From Schistocerca nitens (Eukaryota; Arthropoda; Insecta; Orthoptera; Acrididae): a DNA stretch of 64,000 bases. A program made the position numbers and the translations under genes. The DNA lies in the NCBI RefSeq assembly GCF_023898315.1, contig NC_064614.1, positions 113,553,501 through 113,617,500 of the forward strand, in the 5' to 3' direction. How positions within the stretch are numbered: the stretch's first letter is position 1; each line of letters opens with the position of its first letter. Below, piece after piece: positions 54,773-64,000 of this stretch. Under the pieces are notes generated by a model. The model was given only the letters and a program-made list of their open reading frames with translations. It searched no databases and was not told where the DNA came from.

Positions 54773-55110
54773 CAAAGATGATGTGACTTACCATACGAAA
54801 GCGCTGGCAGGTCGATAGAAACACAAACAAACACATACAAACACACAAAATTCTAGCTTTCACAACCAATGGTTGCTTCGTCAGGAAAGAGGGAAGGAGA
54901 GGGAAAGACGAAAGGATGTGGGTTTTAAGGGAGAGGGTAAGGAGTCATTCCAGTCCCGGAAGCGGAAAGACTTACCTTAGGGGGAAAAAAGGACAGGTAT
55001 ACACTCGCACACACACACACATATCCATCCGCACGTACACAGACACAAGCAGACATTTGTAAAGGCCTTTACAGAGATCTCTGCCCAAACTCTTTGTCTT
55101 TAAATATGTC
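54768..55110 (-). mobile_element. PLE end repeat, isolated
   Basis: The same repeat as at 1752-2124 and 5178-5757, minus orientation. It shows CAAAGATGATGTGACTTACC, the hammerhead-like core, the polypurine block, GACAGGTATACACTCGCACA and an (AC)n tract, and ends near 55110 with no RT sequence attached. The right side abuts Gypsy integrase coding sequence. Confidence 0.85.
54856..54884 (-). ncRNA. Hammerhead-ribozyme-like core
   Basis: The minus strand reads CTGACGA, then AGCAACC-ATT-GGTTGT as a clean helix II hairpin, then GAAAGC. Both invariant strands are intact, and this is the best preserved of the four copies. Confidence 0.62.
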
Positions 55111-55112
55111 TG

Positions 55113-58100
55113 CTTGTATGTTGATAATGGTAACAAGCACTCTGATCATAGATCATAGTGTATGCTGTTTTAGAAGAGGCATGTGGAAAATTAGAGAGCA
55201 TGTCCACCAACAACAACCAGATTGTGCCCTTAAAAGGGCCGGCAAAGTCAATGTGCGCGATGTTCCAAGTGAGCTCAGGCCAGGTCTAGAGGCCGAAGCT
55301 TTTTGCCTGACACTCATGCGCTGCATGCTTGACTGCACCCTCTGTCCCTAGACAGTAAATGTGTTGTGCAGCTAAAGCTTTCATCCACAACGTCTTCCAG
55401 TCAGTTGTATGTAGCAGCTTAAGGATGTGGACATGGAACAGAGATGAAAACAATGCAACATTCAGCATACTCTGAAGACTGTAGTACTTCTGTCTGAACC
55501 ACAGTCAGCCCGTGTTTCATAGCAGAATAATAGTGCAATGCCAGGTCTGATGCTTTCAGAAGACACTCTGACCAACCACTCTGCACAGCTGGCATGATTC
55601 TATGCAGGAGGGGGTCCTGGCTGGCAGACACTGCTACTTCGTGAGTAAGGATCAGGAAAGCTTGCAAGGTGTGGCACATTGTCTCGTCTAGGGCAAAACA
55701 CCCTGCTTCCAGACAGTCAAACTTGACATCAGGGCCAATGGGGAGACATGATAATGCATTAGCATTTGCATGCTGAGCAGTGGGTTAAAATGAATCATAG
55801 TGGCATTTCCTGAAGAAAAGAGCCCAATCTTGCAAACGCTTTTGGAAGGTGAGCATATGGATCAAAAAGACAAATTAGTGGTTTGTGGTCTGTAACTAAT
55901 TGGAATTTGTTCCTACACAGGAAAACGTGGGATTTTTTTAATGCCATGCCCAGTGGCCAATGTCTCCTTCTCAATTTTTAAATGATTTTATTTTGCCTGC
56001 AATGTGCAAAAGCAGTTGGTTGCCCTGCACTGTCATCCTTCTTATGCAAGAGAATGGCACCAGTCCCATACTGTCATGTGTCAGTTGCAGGGATCAGGAG
56101 CTTGCCTGGTATGAACATTGCTAAGCATGGAACTAATCTCAGGTGTGTTTTCAACTGCAAGAATCCTTTGTGACACTTGAGAGATGGATGTGTGAGGTGA
56201 ACTGTCTGAGGAATGAATTTTGAGTAGCAGCTCACTTTCCCCAGTAAAGATTTCAATAACTTTGGGGTCAGAAGCTTCTTGATTGCATCACTGTGCTCTG
56301 CTCCTAACTCAATCTTTTTTTATGCTTACTGTATGCCCCACATACTGCACAGAGGGCACAAAAAAACTTTGCATTTGTCTAGATTACAATGGAACCTGTT
56401 CTCCAGCAGCTGCTAAAATAGTATTTGTAACTTTTGCGTGTGCTCTTTAGCACTCATCACCCAGATGTCATCCAAATAGTTTATGCACTTTGTGATGCCA
56501 CAAGTTAGTTGCTCTGCGTACCTTTAGAAAAGGTGACCCCAAAAGGTAAACACCTGTACTGATATATGCCAAAAGGCATATTTAGTACCAGAATTTTCTG
56601 CATGTCTGCATTTAGAGGTAACTGCAAGTGTGCATCCTTCAAACCAATCTCAGAAAAAATACTACCTCCCTTCTAAAATATCCTCTGGCCAAGGGAATGG
56701 GTAAACGTCAGTCTGACGTTGCCCATTAACAGTCACCTTAAAATCACCACTAATTCTGATGGACCCTTACGCTTTTTTCATGATGACCATGGGAGTCACC
56801 CATTAACTAACCAAGATTGGCACAATGGCTCCCAGTTCATGTATTCTGTCTAATTCAGCCTTCCCTACATCATGCCTTGTGAACGGAACTGGCTGTGCCT
56901 GACAAAATTGAGACACAACAGACTGCTTGAGTGAAATATATGCTTCAAACTCTTTGGACTGACCCAATATTGCTCAGAACAATCGCTTATAATTCTCTAA
57001 TATCAATTTTAAATCCTGGAATGGAACTGAGCTGGATACAAGGTTCTCCTCGTCCAACACTTGGTAGCCAAATGTGGTGAATGCATCTAAACCAAAAATA
57101 TTTACTGGTGATGGGCAACTTATGATCTGCCATTCTACTTTCTTTGCCCATACAGACATTTGCTTTCACAATGGGATCTTTAGTCACATATATGAAATAG
57201 CCTGCCTGTGGAGTGGCTGGAGACAAGAGGCACCACAACACTGATAGGTTTAATAGTTTATCATTAATCGTTTAGTTACTGAGCCATAATACCATTGATA
57301 TCCCACTCAATCAGAAGTTCATTAGGCACTTGTCCAGGTGCTGCTGAGTCTGGAGTTAATGTGAACACCAATGCTTGGTCAGATTCTGCTGCCCACAGTG
57401 TACTGGCAAACATCAGCACATCAGCTGACACTGCTGTTTTCCTGCTCAGATACACTGCTGCTAAATGTGAGGGGGGGATCCAGAGGTCAGGGGAATTTTT
57501 CTTGTTGACTAAAGAACATGATCTACATTGAGATACTCAGTTAGATTGCATCTGTTTACGAAGTCCACTAAATCTACTTGGAAGCAAGAAGTGTTTCCTG
57601 GCACAGGACTCTCTGAGTATCATTCATGTGGCATAGAGTGGAGAGCTGAGCTTTTTCCCAACCATTTGAAAGCACATTTTGAGCTGCTGCTGACACCTCA
57701 AATGTACGATTTACATTTGCGCTTAATTCGGGGCCTGATGATTCTTAGCTCTATATTGGACCTCCATTTGTGGCACTGCTGGTTAAACTGTAATGAGTTT
57801 GATGACAGAAATGCTCACTCAAAAGACAGCACAGTTCAGTAAATTCTAATGCCACAGATTCCGTGAGCAGATACAGCTTCTACACAATATCATAAAGACT
57901 GCTGCTACTGTTAAGTAACAGAGCACTGTGGGCTGTGGGATCTGATATGTTACTTACCTTGTAATACAGCATAAATCTATGCAGGTAGTTTTCCCACTTC
58001 TGTACAGTGTCATCAAACACAGCGAATGGCGGGGGTTGAGGCGAAGGTTGCCCCACAGGTGCTCAACTGGAAGGCTGCATATCCAAAGTTTGGATCAGCT

Positions 58101-58620
58101 CTACATTCTGCTTGATCAGCTCCTGCATCTGCTCCTTCTGTAGTTGTTGTTGCTCTCACATCTGTTCCATCATTAAAAGCTATTTCACATGAGGGAGTCA
58201 CCTCATTGCCACTTTTAGTAATGCTCTATCCAGCTGGGGAATGCCACTACGTGGTTTCAGAAAAAATGGTAAGCACCCAGAAAGACCTGACTGGATGAGG
58301 GCAAGCTGAACTCCAATCTGAAAGGACAAAACTGAGAGGACTCTAGATCTTAGGTATAGAATCAACAGCATACGAACTTACAAACAAAACCCAAACGGTA
58401 AACCAAGAGGAATGACCAAGACAAATGTATTAATGTCTGTAAATAGTAATGTCAGTGACCAGAAAGCTTCAGATACATAAACACTGAGGAACACACACTC
58501 ACTTTCCTCATTGCCTACTCTGCCAGATGGTCTTTCCAACTCAACACAGTGTCCACTCTGCTCATAGTGTAGCCCTGGAAACATTCAACTCTGAATCTGA
58601 AATGGGGCATCCATCTCGAT
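55113..58620 (-). mobile_element. Gypsy-type LTR retrotransposon, gag-pol part, degenerate
   Basis: On the minus strand, 5' to 3', a gag-like region comes first (QKWENYLHRFMLYYK near 58000). A protease-RT junction follows (VNIFGLDAFTTFGY near 57080), then RT with YLDDIWVMSAKEH (56478-56440). The RNase H boundary is SLLGKVSCYSKFIP (56250-56210), with LIPATDT further on. The integrase core is NIAHIDFAGPFKGTIWLLLV (55270-55205), whose Asp in HIDFAGP is catalytic. The element stops at about 55113, where the PLE end repeat begins. Stops and shifts are frequent. No LTR was recognised on the 5' side up to 60 kb. Confidence 0.82.
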
Positions 58621-60640
58621 AGTGATGTCCGAATCCAGCAACAGTAGTAAAATATGTTTCACTTCAGGGCACAATGAGAGATAATTCTCCCTAATGGAGT
58701 ATATGATTCAGCTGTTCTGTCCTGGTGATACTGGGTCACTTGAGGAGTGCTCCCGTGTGGCTAGACAGTGGGTATGTGGGGGATGGTAGGTGACTGGGGA
58801 GAGAAGATATGAGAAATTTGTTTCTGGACAGGGACAATTTAAGTCTGTGAAGGCTTCAGTGACACACATGGCATATTTGGAAAAGGTTGCTTGTCAGTAT
58901 GTAATGCTATTGTAAATATAATACTGCCATTAATCTGTATATTTTAAAATTTTTTGTTCCGTAAAAATTTTGAAAAGTTAAGCAAATACTATAACGAGAG
59001 TAAGCTTTTGTTAAGTGCAGTTTATCTGTTTAAAATAACCTCTTTGACATAGGTGGAAGAAATATATTAAAACATATTTTGTAAATAATTATGTAATATT
59101 TCAAGTAATTATGTCAATTTTGTATGTATATGCTGTCATGCAATTGTAGATGGTTCATACTTAGGTTTTTTGTAAGCAGAAGTGTAAATTGAAAAGGTGT
59201 AGGGATCATAGGTAGAATGGAAATCCGTTCTGTGGTGGAATGGAAAAGGTGGTGAGGTGTGCGAGTGAGATTTGGTGCGCAAGTGGCTCACACAGTCAGT
59301 AGCTGCCCTGCAAGTGGTGAACATACATTACGTTGGTCAAGCACTAGAGGCCCCGAATTTACCTGCAAGACTGGGTTTTGGCCTCGGACGTGTTCTACGT
59401 GATTGGCGCAGTACGGCAATAAATTAATATCTCAGAAATTTGCAACTTGATCGTCGCCACCAAGAGGAAGATAGAGCTATGTACATCAAGAGCCATACCT
59501 GCGCAATGTTACTACGCAGCACTGCCTCACCCCACCTTCGACATCAGTAACAGGCAAAGTACTTTATTTAGAAGTGTATCACAGTATGAACCATCCATCT
59601 TCAATCAGTGGAATATAAGTGTTAAATGTACCTTTGTGTTTAACCGTAATTTTCCTATTTCATTTACCTCAGTAGAGTCCTTACCTAAACGATTTTATTC
59701 CGAGTACCCTGATGTTTATTGAAGCTTGAATAATAGTAAACTACTGGCAATAGTACTGTTTTGGTAGTAAATTCTGAAAATCATTATTAAATACTAAAGT
59801 TTGCATGTATCAGTTTAAGGGCCACCACTTTGCGTGACCATGAGGATAAGTTTTCAATAGCATTTCTGAAAGTAAAGTAACATAATTGTTTAACTGCAAT
59901 AATCTTAACAGTAATTGTTTGTGTTGCTTCTCCATGTCAAAGAAAGCCAGACAAATATTGGTGTTAGTAAAACATTAACAAATAACAGTCCTAAAGAAAT
60001 GAAATTTAGTCGTGTTAAATAATAGTTTTGGTCATATGAATGATAGCTATAAGTTTAATATTTTTTTGTATCCTTGTTGAAACATATGTGTGTCTTCTTT
60101 AAACAATTACTGAAGTATAGTGATAAATTCCATAAGTAACAGAAAGTGGGATTAATAGTACTTACTGCCAAGTGACTGTAGTAAATGGAAATTAAGTGGT
60201 TGTGTTTAAACTACATAGTAAGTGAAAGCAGTTATTTTTCAGTGTCGAAAATTGACTTCATCTTTTTGTGTAGACACTGTGCCCGATTTGGGCTGGTGGC
60301 TGTTTTATTAAGCGAAACAGTTTATTGTTATAACAGGCTTTGTCTGATAAAAGGTTTCCAAAAGCAATTATTCTCACTGCTTTTCCCACAAACTGTATGA
60401 TTTGGAGAAAAATGGTTCGGTACTTTACCATTAGGTTGAACACAGTTAAAATCTCTCTCCGAGAGTTGATGGTTTGGAGTGTTAGTGCTGCATAATTTTG
60501 TGGTGGTGTTCCTGCCGCTACTTACTACACAGTTCTGACATTCCGAATCGCGGATCTTCCGTCTCTACAGTGGTAGAACTTAAACGTTCTGATACCGTAT
60601 TGACGAGAATGCAAAAGTACCGTTGCAAGTACAGACGTGA
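58621..60640. other. Unassigned sequence
   Basis: No coding domain recognised. It may contain the Gypsy 5' untranslated region and LTR (on the minus strand ACCCAGTATCACCAGGACAG near 58735 looks like transposon leader sequence), but no paired repeat was found. Confidence 0.35.
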
Positions 60641-60644
60641 TGAA

Positions 60645-62395
60645 CACAGGTGGCTGTGCTGTATGGAAGGAAGTTCTTCCTGTGGAATGGGTTGCAGCTA
60701 TCAATGTGGAGATACTGTTGGTTGGTAGGCTTGATGTTAACAGAGGTACTGATGTAACAATCCTTGAGTTGGAGCTCAACATCAAGGAAAGCAGCTTGTT
60801 GGGCTGAGGAGGACAAGTGAAGCTAATGGGGTTAAGATGTTGAGATTGTGATGGGTTGTGGATAGGGTGTCCTCACCCTCAGTCCAGAGAATAAGGATGT
60901 CATCTGTGAATCTGAACCATGTGATGGATTTGGGATTCTGGATGGTTAGGAATAATTTCCAAAGATGGTCCATGATAGCTCACTGTAGAATGGTGACATG
61001 CGGGAGACCGTTGCTGAGCCTAGACTTGTTTGCAGATGGTGCCTTCAAAGGAGAAGTAATTGTGAGTAAGTATATAGTTGGCTCATGGTGACCAAAAGGA
61101 AGTTATAGGTTTGGAATCAGTTGGGTGTGGGAAAAGGTAGTTTTCAATAGCAACAAGGCCATGGGCACTGGGGATGTTAGTGTAGAAGGAAGTGACATCA
61201 ACAATGATGAGCAACAAGCCGGGTGGCAAAGGAATAGAAACTGTGGAGAGTTGGCAGAGAAAATGGTTGTTGTCTTGGATAAAGGACAAAAGGCTACAGG
61301 TAGTAGCTGAAGGAATTGGTTTACAAGGACAGAAGTTCTCTCAGTAGGGTGCAGTAACAAGCTATAATGAGGCATCCTGGGCAGTTAGATCTATGTATGT
61401 TATGAAGAATGTAGAAGATGGGAGTGTTGGGAGTGGTGGGGTCATGGAGAGAGATCAACCCTGGGGAGAGGTTTTGGTATTGACATATGGATTTGAGGAG
61501 AGGCTGGAGATCCTGCTGTATTTATAGAGTGGGGTCACTGTGGCAGGGCTTGTAGGTGGACAAATCTGACAACCTGTGGAGTCTCTCCACCAGGTATTCC
61601 CTGCAGTTCAAAACCACAGTGGTGGAGACTTTGTTGGCAGATTGGTTTATAAGACCAGGATGAGTTTTTAAGTGGTGGATTGTCATTCTTACAGTGGATG
61701 TGAGGCTGATTTCCATGCTGAGGGATTTAAAGCATTATGGTTAGATAAGGTTCTAGGTTAGGAAATTCTGAAAAGTTAAAAGGGAATGATTTTGGGTCAG
61801 TGGAGATGGATCATGGCTAGATGGAAGAATAAACTGAGTCAAGCATGTTTCATATTGGTTTTTGATTGAATCTGATTGGCAGGGTTAGTGCCAAAAAAGT
61901 GTTTCCACTGTAGTGACTAGCATGATTGAATTTCCTTTGGAAAGGACTAATACTTCTGTTGGTGTGAGGCTTTTGTGTTGCTGGTCTATCTAGACTCTGG
62001 ATTCTGCAGAGTGATGGGAGGAAGTTTCTGAGGATGTGGTAAAGGTAGTATATCTACAAGACAGAGTATTATGACTGTGAGAGTGCAGGAGAGGTTTGAT
62101 GGAGGTTCTTGTAGTTGTGGTGGTTAGTGGTAATCCAAGGTGGGCTTATGATGCGAATAGATTGCAAAGTTTTTTGAGGTGGCATTGTGCATGCTGCTCT
62201 AGTTCCTGGAGGGCAAGGGTATCAACCTGGGAGATGGGATGTAGGAACTGGTGATTGTAGAGCAGGAGGATTTTACAGATTGGGAAGGGCTGTGTAAACA
62301 GGTTAGAGCATGATTATGGTTTTTTAGGAATAGATTGGTGAGGGCTAGGTATTTATGAAATTTGAACAGAATGAGCTCATTGTGAAAGGGGGAGA
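60645..62395 (-). mobile_element. Penelope-like element, old and degenerate
   Basis: On the minus strand the N-terminal block is STTVVLNCREYLVERLHRLS (61660-61590). VDVTSFYTNIPSAHGLVAIE contains the first catalytic Asp (61200-61140). FRFTDDILILWTEGED carries the catalytic pair (60915-60865), and LDVELQL...KPTNQQYLHIDSCN follows (60790-60680). The order and motifs parallel the element at 1752-4950 but the sequence is more diverged and belongs to another subfamily. No GIY-YIG part or end repeat was found on the 60.6-kb side, so the 3' part is missing. Confidence 0.78.
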
Positions 62396-62439
62396 TACAA
62401 TTGGAGGTGAGTAATTTGACAGGCAGGCCATTCTACCTC

Positions 62440-63185
62440 TGCATCTATACTCTGCAAACGACTTTGAAGTGAAACCTCGTGGCAGATTAAAACTGTGTGC
62501 CGTGCTGAAACTCAAACTTAGAACCTTTGCAAAAGTCCCGAGTTTGAGTCTTGGTCTGGCACACAGTTTTAATCTGCCAGGAAATTTCATATCAGTGCAC
62601 ACTTTGCTGCAGAGTGAAAATTTCATTCTGGGCACTGTGAAGTGCATGGCAGATGGCTTACCCCACTGTACCATTTTTGGGGTTTCTTCATGAGAGTTGG
62701 CTGATTCCAGATATGATTCATTAATATTATAGTCATAGAATACTATTTTTTTTAAGTCCACAATTTCACATTTCTGAACATTTAAACCAAGTTGCCAATC
62801 TTTGCCCTGCTTCAGAATCTTATCAAGATCTGACTGAATATTTATGCAGCTTCTTTCAGACAGTACTCCCTTACAAATAACTCCAAGAAGTCTGAGGTTA
62901 TTATTAATACTGTCTAAAAGGTCATTAACGTACAACATGAACAGTGAGAATCCCAAAACACTTACTTGGAGCACACCTGAAGTTCCTTCTACATCTGACA
63001 ATGACTCTCCATTGGAGATAACATGCTATGTCCTCCCTACCAAAAAATCCTCAGTCCAATCACAAATTTCACTTGATACACCATATGATCATACTTTTGA
63101 CAATAAGTGTAGGTGTGGTACTGAGTCAAATGCTTTTCAGAAATCAAAAAATACTGCATTTACCTGACTGCCATGATCCAAGGCT
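62440..63185 (-). mobile_element. CR1-like LINE, RT fragment and 3' UTR, with SINE insertion
   Basis: Minus-strand RT remains are ALDHGSQVNAVFFDF (63180-63140), KAFDSVPHLHLLSKV, EGTSGVLQVSVLGFSLFMLY (normally GVPQGSVLGP), VNDLLDSINNNLRL and SERSCINIQSDLDKILK. They closely parallel the copy at 33040-33463. Its 3' UTR is interrupted by a palindromic SINE at 62473-62632 and ends with the CATCTATACTCTGCAAAC block at 62440-62460. 5'-truncated. Confidence 0.85.
62473..62632. repeat. Short palindromic tRNA-SINE inside a LINE 3' UTR
   Basis: The left arm (about 62473-62530, tRNA sense on minus, GGCAGATTAAAACTGTGTGC) and the right arm (about 62531-62590, plus, GCACACAGTTTTAATCTGCC) meet head to head with almost no spacer. 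The flanks GACTTTGAAGTG and GCACTGTGAAGTG look like a diverged target-site duplication in the LINE. Confidence 0.8.
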
Positions 63186-63284
63186 TTCATTATGGGGGAT
63201 TCTTTGGGGGGATTCAGTCAGTCAGGCAATAAAGTGGGAACAGTATGTGGGTGTACTAACACGATTCACATTGTCTGTCGCACT

Positions 63285-63530
63285 TCACATAGTGTAGACC
63301 AGGAACTGTCTGCTAGGCATGCCCGATGTGAAACTGACTGGGCACGGCCCTTGCTGCCTGAGTTGTTGTTGTTCCGCCGGCAGAGGGCGCGGCCGAATTC
63401 TCGCGTGCCCTCTGGTGGACGGGACTTTACTTGCGGCAACTACTGTCCGTGACGCGCCGTGCTGATGTGCACCTCCCGCGATCTTTCTGGTGGATACTGC
63501 AGTAGGACTGTGTTCTAGCTAGGGATAGGG
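63285..63530. repeat. GC-rich interspersed repeat
   Basis: A GC-rich stretch in AT-rich DNA (GCCGGCAGAGGGCGCGGCCG, TGACGCGCCGTGCTGATGTG) that I recall as an interspersed locust repeat. An 86-codon open frame over it is a by-product of the GC content. Family unnamed. Confidence 0.45.
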
Positions 63531-63584
63531 GAACTTTTCCATACAGGTGCAGAAGAAAGAGGGAATGATCCATAGTAGAGGACA

Positions 63585-64000
63585 CAAAACATGCACAAGG
63601 ACTATCCAGAAAGTAACAGATATTTTGAAGTGAAAAATTAACAATAAGGAAAAACCAAATTTTATTATATTCATTTTAAAGGTTCACTCTTAAGCTATTT
63701 TTCTACATGGTTGCTATTCAAACTGAGGCACTTATCATACCATGGTACAAGTTTTTTGTTACTGTCTGTGTAGTAACTTGCAATTGCAACCACTGGTTAC
63801 TACCGGCTTGCAGTTTGGCATCGGTATCAAAGTGTGTAGCAGGCCATATCTTTATAGCTGAGAAGAGGTGGTATTCACTCAGAGCCAAATCCTAGTTGTA
63901 GGATGGATGACAAACACCTACCATGAAAATCCCATAGGGGCTTTTGGGTATAATTGGCCATGTGTGGATGTGCACTGCTGTGAAAAAACAAAACTTTTGT
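63585..64000 (-). mobile_element. Mariner-like element, cut by the window end
   Basis: The terminus near 63600 reads GGACTATCCAGAAAGTAACA, a type of mariner end. The minus strand then encodes KKLVPWYDKCLSLNSNHVEK (63760-63700) before a stop, the conserved C-terminal end of mariner transposases ('L..RYDKCL...G.YVEK'). SSAHPHMANYTQK near the window edge corresponds to the 'D.ARPH.A' block with the second catalytic Asp replaced. The rest lies beyond 64000. Confidence 0.75.

Overview
This is a stretch of a repeat-rich eukaryotic genome, almost certainly an insect and most likely an orthopteran such as a Schistocerca locust. The organism call is an inference. It rests on insect-like exon/intron structure, on the mixture of CR1-like and endonuclease/RT LINEs, Penelope-like elements, Tc1/mariner elements and tRNA- and 5S-derived SINEs, and on recognising several repeat families that I remember as abundant in locusts. 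Nothing is bacterial: there is no operon, CRISPR array or prophage.

Only two host genes are clear. (1) The last two coding exons of Taf13 (TFIID subunit 13, histone fold) lie on the + strand at 691-861 and 12361-12534. They are separated by an 11.5-kb intron packed with transposons. (2) A complete one-exon coding region for protoporphyrinogen oxidase (Ppox, heme biosynthesis) lies on the - strand at 27216-28616. It has a splice-acceptor-like sequence 13 bases before the ATG and a poly(A) signal near 26657. Everything else that can be named is mobile DNA or its remains.

Layout: 1-90, Penelope-like (PLE) end. 691-12534, Taf13; its intron carries an antisense PLE (RT plus GIY-YIG domains) joined head-to-head to a second PLE fragment and a large palindrome, a degenerate Kolobok-like transposase fragment, and three tRNA-like SINEs. 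13.7-25.5 kb, two copies of one LINE family (the second split by a Tc1 element), an RNase H fragment, a degenerate transposase-like gene of unknown superfamily, and two LINE 3' ends. 26.6-28.6 kb, Ppox. 28.8-34.1 kb, Tc1 and mariner remains, a 40-bp minisatellite, a foldback MITE and a LINE. 34.5-37.3 kb, nothing recognised. 37.3-41.5 kb, palindromic SINE with a second SINE inside it, then a CR1-like LINE. 42.6-46.2 kb, SINE, 5S-derived SINE with target-site duplication, and a Tc1 remnant. 46.9-58.6 kb, Gypsy pieces that flank a nest of an intact TTAA-flanked DNA transposon, palindromic SINE, mariner, (TA)n and PLE end. 60.6-64 kb, old PLE, LINE with SINE insertion, GC-rich repeat and mariner tail.

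The most notable items are: the apparently intact Kolobok-like transposon (48826-51391) with 14-bp perfect terminal repeats, TTAA duplications and an uninterrupted DDE transposase with a CxC...H...C insert; hammerhead-ribozyme-like cores in four PLE end repeats; tRNA-SINEs that occur three times as palindromes; and the unclassified transposase-like pseudogene at 17.6-19.0 kb. All calls were made by eye, with no database search.
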